From positions 24,725,193-24,789,192 of the forward strand of contig NW_024041373.1 in assembly GCF_014851395.1 (NCBI RefSeq): a stretch of 64,000 nucleotides of DNA, given 5' to 3'. The notes beneath the pieces are model-generated. The model searched no databases, was not told the origin of the DNA, and saw only the letters and a program-made list of their open reading frames with translations. Made by a program: the position numbers and the translations under genes. The stretch comes from Micropterus salmoides. Taxonomy: Eukaryota; Chordata; Actinopteri; Centrarchiformes; Centrarchidae. Positions 34,890 to 45,665 of the stretch are shown in pieces. Numbering within the stretch: position 1 is the stretch's first letter; the number at the start of each line of letters is the position of its first letter.

Positions 34890-35310
34890 ACATGGCAATA
34901 AAAAAAAAAAAGGTCTATTGTCCCAAAACAACATTTATGACCAAAATGGCATACAGGACCACTGGAAAGTACCAGTCCAGCGGCAGGCGTACAAGACCTT
35001 AAATACGTTACAGAAATCACATGACATTAAACCCGTAGTTATTGTTATGAAACAGTCGTAGTTTGGTTAGGTTTAGGCAACAAAACTACTGGGTTAGGTT
35101 TAAAAAAAAAATGTTTGGGTTAAATTAAGTACATTTATGTAAGTCACATGACATAAGTACTGTAAATCACCTATGTAACTTTATTCAACTCAAAACTTTG
35201 TCAACAATGACTTTCTTTCACATGGAACTCGAAACTCGGGCTCCTAAGAGATGGTTCTGTGTTTGACCCACCCACTCCATTAACTCCTTACGCGGACATT
35301 GTCTTCCTTT
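34890..35310. repeat. Interspersed repeat of a common percomorph type
   Basis: The segments GGTTTAGGCAACAAAACTAC, GTTTGGGTTAAATTAAGTAC, CTTTCTTTCACATGGAAC and GTGTTTGACCCACCCACTCC occur in this order in a widespread fish repeat that I know from other loci. The ends and class are uncertain. Confidence 0.5.
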
Positions 35311-36039
35311 GCTACCGGCATACAGCCACTAAAGTATAAACTAAGTAAATATGGGTCATAATAATCTGCTGTATAATCGACCCAAACAGATTGCTTTTCT
35401 GGTGAGAATGGGCTGTTTAAGGGCTTATTGAAACATTCTGCCTGAAAATCAGAATTGGATGCTTGATATAACCTAGTACATGACATAGCTTCCAGACAAC
35501 AATGTACATGAAAATGTATAAAAGTAAATGTGTTAAACATGCAAAAAGTCCAGATATGGTCCTTGGACAGCGTTATAAAAGATGCAAGAGAGAATGAGAG
35601 GAACAATGAATTGTCCATGTCCTTGGTAGCAGCAGCAGGAGTGAGATATTAAACAACTGAAACAGGTGGACTTTGCACTGCTCAATCACACCACTATGTA
35701 TGTATAATATTTGCTTAAGCCTTTATAAATAAAATGACATGTTTCCATGAACCTGGTCAGCCATTATGAGTGGGAAAAAAATAATGCTGTTTTTTAGGCT
35801 AGTCTATGTTGTCTTGTTTCGAAATATCCTACATAAATATTAAATTTTACAACTTGTACCTGTGACTATTCCATACTATGACTCAATACTTTGTTATAAC
35901 ATGTCCTTTAAGTCATTTGTTGTAGTCTGACACTGAACTTTCCTCTCGTTAGTTGATTGTTAAATGTTTGGTTAGATAATGATAGCTTTCCCAATGACAA
36001 TTATAGAGTCAGTCAGCCAGTCACCTTCACAGCAAGCCA

Positions 36040-36232
36040 GGTAAATGTAAATGCTCTGTATTTGTATAGCGCCTTTCTAGTCTTTTCGACCATTCAAAGC
36101 GCTTTTACACTACATCTGCATTCACCATTCACAATTCGGGGTGTCAAAGACACGCAGGATTGAGCCAGGGATTGAAGCGCCGACCTTCCGATTAACGGCC
36201 AACCCGCTCTACCTCCTGAGCCACAGCCGCCC
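36040..36232 (-). mobile_element. tRNA-derived SINE, minus orientation
   Basis: On the minus strand it starts GGGCGGCTGTGGCTCAG and has a box A (TGGCTCAGGAGGTAGAGCGG, 36204-36223) and a box B-like GGCGCTTCAATCC (36181-36169). The body includes the AGCGCTTTGAATGGTCG and AGGCGCTATACAAATAC motifs familiar from teleost genomes, and it ends in a CATTTACATTTAC tail. The central part is shorter than in full-length copies. Confidence 0.75.
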
Positions 36233-39200
36233 AGGTGGCATAAGCACAGCAGTCATCCAGTGATGAACTCACTAAGCTACTCAAACACTGAGGTAGCTAG
36301 ACAGTGATGTTCTAACAAGATTAACAGAATTACAGATTAGCAAATATCAGAGAAACACGTTATGCAAGTGTAAGCACCAAAATGAGGCACAAACATCAGA
36401 AAGTAACATTTAATTATATATATATATAAACACTAACATTATATCTGTCAGTTTATCCACTTCTACAGAGGTCAAACTAATAGTTTAAAGCTTGCTTCTT
36501 ATCATGTGCCAAGGAGGTTTGATATCCAGCCCTGACCCGAGTGATCATAATTACCTGCTACAGATGAAAGGCAACAGAAAATACTGTTCATTTTTCATCA
36601 AAGATGTTAAATATCAAGTTTCAAAGGGGGCAGTGCTGCAACACCGTGCGAGTGGTGCTTCATTTCACTAGCACACAAACACTGAACTCATTAATCATTT
36701 AATGGTTGGTCTGAATTGATTCTGGAGTCTGAAATGGGCGTGTGAGTGGAATACCAACTCCCGTCTGCTCCACAGAGGAGTCGACTTCAGCAACTGGGTC
36801 AACAGATAAAGACCAAAAATCACTTTACGAAGTATGACAGGAAACTCCGACAATCCTTTCCTTCAATCTCAAGGAGGAAAATAATACTGTTGAGCAAACT
36901 GCCCAAAGATCTTTAGCTTGTAGAATATGAAAATGTAGAGGCGGAAAAATAAGCTGAAACTTCTCTGAAGTGGTGAAAATCTGCTAATAGTCAGAAAACA
37001 GCCTCTCACAGACTGACACAAGTCAATGAGCTCATTTAGCTGAACAGCCGCCTAGTGCAAAGGCTACTGGCAATATAAAAAGAAAAATACAAGCAAGAGT
37101 AGGCAACATGTGCTCAATGACGGACCAACAGTACCCAATGGCTGACTGATGGGGTGTCAGGACTCTTACATTTCATCTTCCATCCGCAGGGGATATTCCC
37201 AGATGCTCCTATTATGTGACGTTTGTACAACATATTGTGCATTATGTGGGGGTTGCACAAAGAACCATATCTATTATTATGTCATCTGGCAGATCAATGC
37301 TCTGTTTTGTGTTGGTGTTCACCTTTGACAACTCCATGCAATAAAAAGGGTCCTTTATAGAGTGAGGCTTTGTCCAGAGAAAGACGGAGGGGTCACATTT
37401 ACTGAGACCATCACTGAGGATTCAAGCATCAATTTTATTCTGGCTGGATGAGAATGCTTACACGAGTTCATCCCACATGGACGTGATACGGTTGGCAAGT
37501 GAATGATAATGCTGTGTTCACACAAATATAGGTGATACAAAGCAGTAGGCAGTCTGGCCTCTCATAAATCTGTAGCTAGGTAGGTATGTTGCATTGAGCC
37601 CCTAATAAACAAACACTACTTCGACAGTTGTGTTCTCTCGTAGCCGAACTTCTTGAACTTCAGCTATTTCTGTCACTTTTCATGTGAACAACCAAGTCCA
37701 ACACTGAACGTCCTTCAGGAGAGACTCTGAAAATGTGCAACTTTTCCCACGTATTTAAACAATATCACATAAGAATCACACACACAGCAGAACAGAACCT
37801 TTAACTTCTCACCTATCGATTATTTGAAGTCTCCAATAGTATCTTGACTTTAGAGATTATTCTACTGAGCCTTTGAGTGTCAGCCAAGTGTGCAAAATGC
37901 TTTTACATTTAAAAAAAATGTACATTCAAAGCGCCCACATCTTTATGTATGGTCACACATACATCAGAACACTAAAACAAAATAAGTGATCTTCCTGTTA
38001 TTGATTCCAGAAATGAAAGGGCTGTGGGTTTTGAAAAATCACTTCTGAAGGCTTCAGATCCATTTGAGCTCTGGGGACTGTTTCCAGTCAGTGTAGATGG
38101 AAAGTTTCCACTGCAACAATAACATACCGTACTGATGAAGTCCACGGAAGGCAGAAACCGTGCGCCAACGCTTTCTCGCACACTTTGAGCCAGGCATGCA
38201 CACGTACACACAAACATTCACTCAAAGACAAGCAGAGACCCTGAAACAACTCTATCAGACACACATAGAACGTAAAGGCAGATGCAAGAAGAGTCACACA
38301 CAGGCTAGTAGCTCACAAATGACAACATGAAATGGTCATGATCTAACTCTAACATGATGACAGACTTTGTACATGAAGTAGTCTACAGCCAAGTAGTATT
38401 TGAAAAAAAATCTGAGTACTTTGTAAACCATTTCATGCCTTTATAACTGTTATCACAACATCAACTATTGATAAGAACTAAATAATGTAACAACAAATGG
38501 CTATGTATACATATTTCTTCTATTGAATAACAAAAGATTTGTGCTCAGATTGCAAAACAAAGCGTACTACTGACTGTGTGCTGAGCCCACCCACCCTTTG
38601 CTCTGGGAAGAGATGTACATTTTTCTCATTCCATTCTCCAACACGTTAGCATCTGTCCCAGGTCTAAGCTCTGTGAGGCTGGGGTAGTCACGCCTATGGC
38701 AAGCCGCTTGAGAACCCATGTCTGCAGGCAATATATTTGCTTTACAAGCCCCCGCTTTTCACTCATTACAGGGCACATACCTGCAGGCTCAAGTGTAGTA
38801 GCAGTATATCCACCTCTCTTTCCACTTTATCTTCACCTCTGAACCCCCCCCCCCATAGCTTCTCCACCTCCTTGAAGTGTATATCATTTATTCTTTACTG
38901 CAGGAAAAGCTACACTAAAGCAATAATATATATATTTAAAATCTAACAACAGGTACGTTATCATTGTTATTATATGTCAGTGTGTGAACATTTGCCGTCA
39001 TTATTTCTAACATAGCGGTCACATCTTATTGGAAGTGGAAGGAATGGGATGACATTAAAGTCTGGGCTATTGTTTAAAAAAAAAAACTGTGGCAAGCAGG
39101 AGAAAGACTAAGAAAATTGTGCTGACAAGAGTGACTTAACAGTCAGCAGGTTATATTTTCAATATACTGTGAATGATTATGCAACTAAGCATTATATAGT

Positions 39201-39640
39201 TTCAAAATTCTCTGATAGTTTTCATCTTCAAGTTAGGTCAGAGGTCCAATCAAATTCCCAACAGCATCCCTACAGCTGGTAGGTGTTTAATGGTTTGCTC
39301 AAGGACATTTCAGGAGAGCGTGGGCTGCCGGGACCCAGCCCTTCAGGTTGAAGGGAAATCTCTCTGCCCCCCACCCTCTTTACTCAAGACTCAAACCAAA
39401 CAAATTCAACATTGGCGCACAAGGGGGAAAAAAAATAGCAATTTCATTTCACAAGGCAGCCGACCCCTCCCAGCATGCAGACATGCCTGCACACCAAGGA
39501 GACTGAGTGTGTTTGTGTGTCTGTGTGTGAATTATGGCCACCAGGAACGAGCTCTGCATTCCAGCACAGACAGAGACACACAATTTAAATGGGGCTTAAA
39601 TGACAGCACTGTGGTCAGCTGTTATTCCCAAAAAACTCAC

Positions 39641-39744
39641 CATTTCTTAGTGCATTCCACCATCAGTTCCTGATAGGAAGCCACGAACTGAAATTTGGAC
39701 GCATGCTTCCCCACACGCTGCAGTCTCTTCCAAACCGAGGCCAT
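39641..39744 (-). CDS. ehbp1: EHBP1 first coding exon, residues 1-34 plus two bases of Trp35
   Basis: This exon starts the EH-domain-binding protein 1 gene. The protein links endocytic EHD proteins and Rab8-family GTPases to actin and acts in endosomal recycling (family knowledge). Read on the minus strand it begins MASVWKRLQRVGKHASKFQF and runs to ...MVECTKK, the recognisable EHBP1 N-terminus at the start of the NT-C2 domain. The start is the first ATG of this frame, with A at -3 and G at +4, a strong initiation context. The exon ends AAATG followed by GTGAGT, a strong donor, and splits the Trp codon after two bases. The next exon at 20858 supplies the missing G. The paralogue EHBP1L1 is less likely, because the downstream exons match EHBP1 wording (for example DPHAEEFEDKEW). 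Confidence 0.95.
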
Positions 39745-40094
39745 GTTTCTTCGGAACGGGTAGTTTCTGTGTACCTATCCCGCCCTGGACCTCCTTCTTT
39801 GGGCTTCCCTCGCACGAATTCACGCAAATGTTTATAAGTATCGGAGCATATCCAGCCCGCTTGGATACATAGTTAATATTTTACCGGAATCACATTGGAA
39901 GACAAAAAAGTCGTGGCTGCTAGTCTTCAAAAACCGCTTGTTAAATCCAAATGTAAGGAACCTCTGCAGCAGTGGTGGAGGTCTGATCTGAAGGCGCGCA
40001 TGGTGTTGTGAAAAAAATTACTCCATAATTTCGAAAGGCATGATGAGTAACGTTAATCCGCTGTGAATAAACACATTTCCATCTGGTGATTTTC
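39745..40094 (-). other. ehbp1: Probable EHBP1 5' UTR, continuous with the first coding exon
   Basis: On the minus strand a long pyrimidine tract ending TTTTGCAG gives a very good splice acceptor, so an exon would start at 40094. No convincing donor lies between there and the start codon, so the simplest model is one exon of about 454 bp holding 350 bp of leader and the first 104 coding bases. The leader contains several short upstream reading frames, all closed before the main ATG. A weaker acceptor (ACACAG before 39766) would give a 22-base leader without upstream ATGs. Which is used cannot be settled from sequence. Confidence 0.55.
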
Positions 40095-40693
40095 CTGCAA
40101 AACAAAGAAAAAAGGACACAGTCAGTAGAGCAAACCGGCATTCCGGAGTAGCCTCGTTGATTTCTAATGTTAAACGCCAAGTAACGTTAACTCCACTAAA
40201 CATTAAAGGTCCCAGATACAGGGATGCGTTGTCCTCACCATCAGCTGTAGCAATGTGAAAACAATCCGGTTTATGTAAATCGCCAACACAACACTTTGTA
40301 AATGTGTAAGAATGTGTTGAGGACTCCAGGACCAGCACTTCTGCTGCCAGCACGGCGTTACGGGGGGGCTATGTACTGGTGTGGCAAGCTAACTTGGGAT
40401 GGTTGACAATTAATAAAATGTGAATTTATATGTATTGAAACAGCGGCAGAGAAGCAGTGACATTACATTAAAACAAATGGCGTTAACCTTCCAGGCTACA
40501 ACAACTGCGCCCAGAGACACCACCCGAAACTAAGACTTGCATAAACATTTTGTAAACATGGAACATTTGATGGAAAGACTCTAAATCCAGGGAATAGTCT
40601 GAGCCGTTGCGCTCCGCTAACCGGTAAGATTCAGCTGCTAGGCTATCGACTTAACATGTGAAACTAGGTTAACTGTGCCTGTATGACACTCAC
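40095..40693 (-). other. ehbp1: Putative EHBP1 5' UTR intron
   Basis: This segment is bounded by a donor AAG/GTGAGT at 40693-40688 and the pyrimidine-rich acceptor ending at 40095, both on the minus strand. It holds no recognisable repeat. A 111-codon open frame crosses the acceptor, but its composition gives no reason to think it is translated. Confidence 0.5.
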
Positions 40694-41000
40694 CTTACTG
40701 TAATATCCAACGCATTATCCGTTTAGCGGCCTTGTCAGCAATCTTAAGAGATGGCGAACTGTCTACAACAAACTAGCAGCCGAGTGAGCGTAGCCCGCTT
40801 GCGAGCTAATTATCGCCGTCTTTGCAGCAACGACCAGGCATTTACAGCAGCTAGCTACCCTGCTAGCGAGGAGCGACCGCGGCTAGCCATCACAACACGG
40901 CACGAGCGGAAACCGTTGCTTTTGCCTCTTGACACATTTGCTCCACAGGTAAGCGCAAACTCCGGGACTCAGGAGTCACTGAGAAACGACATTTAAATCC
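40600..41000 (-). promoter_or_regulatory. ehbp1: CpG-enriched EHBP1 promoter and first-exon region
   Basis: Roughly twenty CpG dinucleotides fall between 40700 and 40990, far denser than in the AT-rich surroundings. A strong minus-strand donor (AAG/GTGAGT, exon end at 40694) marks a likely non-coding first exon starting somewhere above 40694. An AGATGGCG motif at 40749-40756 resembles a YY1 site of the kind common just downstream of vertebrate transcription starts. No TATA box is evident. The exact start is unknown. The plus strand shows a GTAAGC donor-like site at 40949, so divergent transcription is possible. Confidence 0.5.
40751..40948 (+). other. Open frame on the opposite strand of the EHBP1 promoter, possible divergent first exon
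   Basis: A plus-strand frame starts ATGGCGAACTG and stays open to a donor-like CACAG/GTAAGC at 40948/40949. It would encode about 66 residues beginning MANCLQQTSSRVSV, rich in Arg, Ala and Ser. I do not recognise it. CpG-rich sequence has few stop codons by chance, and the ATG sits in a YY1-like motif, so this is more likely a chance frame or a non-coding divergent transcript than a protein-coding exon. Confidence 0.15.
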
Positions 41001-42122
41001 AGCTTGTCCTCAAAGTAAGTTAAATAAAAGTATTCCCAACCCCAGGCAGGTATTCCCACTACAAAGTAATCTCAATTGTTACTGATAGTTTGACCGCTCT
41101 GCTCCTCTGGAGTGCGTAAAGTTAGCCGACATGTAAAAAAGATTCCCGATCGGGTTTTTTTTTATTTATTTTATTAAATCCTTTCCGAATAGCGGCACTA
41201 AATTAGCTAATAAATATGTAAACACGTGTAATATTTTACCATTAATTTATTGTAGCTCTAATTACACTTATTTATTTTATTCTTATTATTTATTCTGATT
41301 CGAAACGTGTTCATCTGTCCTTTCTGTAATGCGACGATTGGTTTTATTTTGAAGGGTAATCGTTGCACTTCCTGATTTAATCTGGCTTTCTTGACGCAGC
41401 TTCGCCTCTTCATCATTTCGCCTGATGCCGCCTGGATGACTGAAGGCTGAAAAAACGCCCCCGGGCATCAGCCATTGGTGGGATTCTTGTACTGATTTCT
41501 GGGTGGTTGTTGTTGTTATCACACTGGTCAAATCCAACATTCACCAGAGACATTTAATCCTTGGATTTGAGTGTAGATCAAATAGCCTATACTTCCCGGT
41601 ATTACTTGGATTGATTGCTGCTGTTACAAAGACTCCACATTCACCAGCCAACTGTACAGGGTCTATTGATTGAAACATCTATATCTAGCACACAAACCGT
41701 AAAACTTCAATATATAACCCATGCTTTTATTTGCTTCAGTCGCTGAAGTCCCCGTACCTATATAATGGACAGGTCTTTTATTCCTTTCACACAAAACCCT
41801 TGCTCAGCGAAGATGGGAAACAGGCTATTAAGAACCATTCTGAATACAGTATTACTTGTATAAAAGTTAGGCTTTATTCATCTCTCTTGTTTACCATATC
41901 TTTAAGTCTGAAATGTTTCCGTAAAACTAACTGAATGAATGACCTGTGGAGAATCTAACAGATTGTCCGATGTGTTGCATGTCCAATATATAGGTATAGG
42001 TCTCGCTCTAACTGAGGTCTGACACTTTCATGGCTGAGCTCCATTCACTGTAATGCAAAAACAGTCGTTTTCTAGCTTTTTTTGGCTGAGATATGGTCAA
42101 CAGTACAGTGCAGTACAGTATT

Positions 42123-42252
42123 TACTGTAAAAGCCCAGCCAAATTCAAATCAGATCATCAGAGAGATCATGCAGAATATAAAATGACACAGTGCCAGTAT
42201 TTCTATTCAGCACTTTTAATAGGTGTAAACGTTCATATAGAGCCATATGCTT
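42123..42252. repeat. Local duplication, copy 1
   Basis: The run TACTGTAAAAGCCCAGCC, then AAATTCAAATCAGATCATCAG, CAGTGCCAGTATTTCT and AGCACTTTTAATAG recurs in diverged form at 42802-42892, about 650 bp away in the same orientation (the second motif is given here in short form). The class is unknown. Confidence 0.6.
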
Positions 42253-42801
42253 ATATAATCATAAAAGTGTTTAGGTAAGGGAAGACTTAATTAATCAACA
42301 GCAGCCTAACAAGCAAACTCTTTTCAAAGATTTAGGATGAAAACAATACATATAGTTCATCCAGGACACTATAGTATCAAAGCTCATCCCGTGGGTTAGT
42401 GCTAATGAGGATGAGACTTCCATTTTCTCATCCTGTCACATTAATAAGTGAGTGTTAACCTTGCAGCCCTGCATGCCTGGGGGTCTTTTTCACATGTCCA
42501 GAGGAAATAAAACACCTACCATCCATCAGAAATCAATACCCTCCTCTACACACTCACACACACACCTTTCACACTCCCTTATTGTAACCACAGGCTTGTA
42601 AATGCATAGCAGGGGAAGAAGCAGGAAGGAGGCGAGCACTGCAGAGGGAAAGACAATATGAGGCAGATTAATTTAATCTAAAAAAGATATGGCCGTAATA
42701 ACAGGAAATTGATGTCTTATCCATTTATATGTTGCCTCGGGGTATATACTGCAAGAGAGATGGTGGATAAATGTTTTCTCTTATTTTTATATATTTATAT
42801 A

Positions 42802-42892
42802 TACTGTAAAAACCAAGTCAAATTCAAATAATCAGAATATAATTCAGTGCCAGTGTTTCTTGAGCACTTTTGATAGTTGAACCATATCTGCT
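42802..42892. repeat. Local duplication, copy 2
   Basis: This is a shorter, diverged copy of 42123-42252: TACTGTAAAAACCAAGTC, AAATTCAAATAATCAG, CAGTGCCAGTGTTTCT, AGCACTTTTGATAG, then ACCATATCTGCT. Two internal stretches of copy 1 are missing. Confidence 0.6.
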
Positions 42893-45289
42893 CTTTTAGT
42901 AAACCCACAATTTTCAGCTCAAAATAACTGCCCCTCACTGAACAGTGAAAAATAAGCTTTGTGGTTTGGATTTTTTCTGAATTTGGGTCGGCTTAAAAAT
43001 CACAGGATAGGATTTGAATTTATTTATTTATTTTTAGCTCTGATGTCAAATAAAAAATACTTAAATTAAATAACGCAACAAGTATTTCCACAGAAATTAC
43101 TGGTCACCTTTAGACATTTCTTTACAAAACAGTAACATTTCTGATTATATTACTTTATTATTTATATATTATATATATATATAATATTATAATAATTGGG
43201 AAAATATGCACCTCCAAATCAGGTTGCAGAATAATGTCTTGCTAAAATGTGTCATAGATAAATTATAGATTGGGGATTCTGAGAGCGAACTCTTCATGTC
43301 TGTCTTACACACAAAGCAGTATTTCAGATCAGCTTTCATTCAGATGCGTATTTGTTAACTGAGAACATTTCAGGGTTTAGAGTCAGAGCTGATTTGACAG
43401 CAGGGGGCCTGCTGATCCTGCTGCTCTGTATTGCCTGTTTAAATTATACTCTGACAGATTACAGGGAGCCCCCCTCCATGCATCAAGGAATGCTTTGATG
43501 TGACAAATGACCCGGTGCTAAATGACACTATGTGCGTCTGCCCGCATGTCAGCAAAGGCCTCAATTCATACATAACACAGGGCGAGGATGGCCTGCCGAA
43601 GTGTTTCTGTGTGAAAGAAAGAGTGTATTATAAAAAGAAAGTGACAAAGTGACAAAGGTCAAGTGGAGTCCTGTAAGCGTAACCCTCCCAACTCCAAACA
43701 CCTCCTTCCTTTTTTGTCCCTACATGAGAACAGAGAAGTGATAATTTGCATCCCCTGTTGCTAAATGATCATTTTTGTTTTCCATTTTTATGCTTCTTTA
43801 AAGGCTTAATTATGGGGGGAAAACAGAGAAGGCAGATACTCATAATCCCATAATCACTATAACAACTTTAATGCTACACAAGGGAATCGTTTCATGTTCA
43901 AATTAATTCTTCTCAGCCTAAAAAGCAAAGTAGGGCTGCAACAGAGAAGAGCGCCATCCCACCAACTGAGATTTGCGCTGTTTGGCCAAAATATATTACT
44001 GTCAATTCTCCATTCAGACAAAATCAAACGAGACTGTCAACAGTGAGTGAACGCTGTCCAGAGAACCCCTGGAACACAAATAATGATTACCTGATTTATT
44101 GGAGATAAAAACAGGTTATCTCTGCTGCTTGTCAGGACAAATTTTGACTCTTTATTTGTGTTTGCCTTGCAAGTTTTGTCTGGTTACACAAATTCTCTCA
44201 TTACTCCCTAAAGGTCCCAATTCATTTGATGAGAGCCAATGCTCCTGCTAATAAACCTATCAACACAAAATGTTTTTTACTTCCCAAATACTACAAAGCA
44301 CACTGCAGCTTTGCCTTTGAAGGCCTATTGCACAGATGGAATTTATCAGTAGTAACACAGTGGTTCTTAGTGTGGGCTTTATATCGATTGTGATATTGTC
44401 TTCAACTCACTGCGTAAGGAGAGCTGGAGTTTCACACCTTCGTGCTTGACTTTTTCTCTCTCTTTTTCCCTCTGTGGCGAGCCAACAAAAGCACATCCTC
44501 CAGGATCTAAGCCAGCTCTTCAAGCGCATAGACTCTGGCGTTTAGTGTTAGACCACTTGAAAAGACCTGTTAACAAAACAGAGTCCTTTAGATATAAGCC
44601 AAGTGAGTCTGAACCACTTCAGTGGAGCACAGATAGCCAAATCTATCTCCACTGACGTTGTGGGACGAACACAAAAAGCCATTTACTCTCAGTTCTCTTT
44701 AATCAGTGTAGCAAACCAAATAAATACTTGGAAGTCTGGTGATATCCTCTTTTTTTACTTACTATCAACAAATCCCATGAAAAGACCAAACCTGAAAAAT
44801 AATTATCTGTGTGACCAAACCCTGATATATCTTATTCCTCTGTGCCATATGGCTTCATTGTTGTCCATAAACAATTACATCCACATTAGTGGTCCACACT
44901 GGGTGACATATTCGTCATATCATATTTTCTTCCTTCCACAGATTCCTATTTGTGCTTGTCTCCCTGTGGAAATGTGAGTGCCATGCTTGCGGTGCCAGAT
45001 AAGCATCTTCTGCTTTGATCCGTACCATCCTGACTCATGGCAGAGTGTTTGGTGGTATCTGTTGCTCGCTTCTCAGTTACAGGAAGCCTCTGTGTTTCAG
45101 AGTGTATGAGTGGATTTACAGATGGATAAAGGGTGTGGTAATTTCCTCTTGGTGCGCCACCAACAAAGCACCAACTGGGTTAAATATGGATTTGATTAAT
45201 ATGTCCAAATTTCAGTATAGAAATTTTGTCACAGCAGCTATTTCTTCAACTCCTCCATCACCTGGTTGACCTTTTATGATCTGTTGCCC

Positions 45290-45665
45290 ATCCATATTTT
45301 TTGATTTAAAGTTGATTCCAGTAGAGAGATTGGTCAATTATTTGATTAGTCGATTGATAGAAAATCTAGAAAACTATTTTGAAAATTGCTGAAAGCTGGG
45401 GTAGACAACGATGGAGAACTGGCAAGAGACAGCTAGATTTAGAAAATATCCAACCACCCCTCCCTTCAGGCCTCCCTCCTAATCCACTTCCCCAAAACAC
45501 ATGTTCATGTGCAGAGAGTGAAGGGGCAGGGTGCGTAAAGGTAGGCAGGTAGGTGGGCCTCATTACAGATATCGGATTTTTGATTTATTGATTGCTGTCA
45601 GGAGAATTTCAACAAATATAACAAAATAAAGCTTCTGAAATAAATTGTGTATCCTAGCTTTAATG
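45290..45665. repeat. Interspersed repeat of a common teleost type
   Basis: It contains AAAGCTGGGGTAGACAACG near the left side and, on the right, TTTATTGATTGCTGTCAGGA, AAAATAAAGCTTCTGAAATA and GTGTATCCTAGCTTTAATG, the two recognisable edges of an abundant fish repeat with a GC-richer middle. It is preceded by an ATTAGTCGATTGATAGAAAA stretch belonging to another repeat. Confidence 0.55.

Larger units (their letters stand above)
20859..39640 (-). other. ehbp1: EHBP1 intron 1, 18.8 kb
   Basis: A large first coding intron holding most of the mobile elements in the window (Tc1-like at 28112, nested hAT at 31400, TA-flanked element at 25593, SINE at 36040) and two putative nested exons at 33309-34194. 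Stretches 21665-24180, 29213-31390 and 37000-39640 hold no feature I can name apart from small microsatellites and repeat fragments. Confidence 0.9.

Noticed and set aside
36699..36821. 41-codon minus-strand frame (begins DFWSLSVDPVAEVD)
   Set aside because: It looks coding-like and lies upstream of the putative nested exons, but no convincing donor was seen, so it is not annotated as a gene part.
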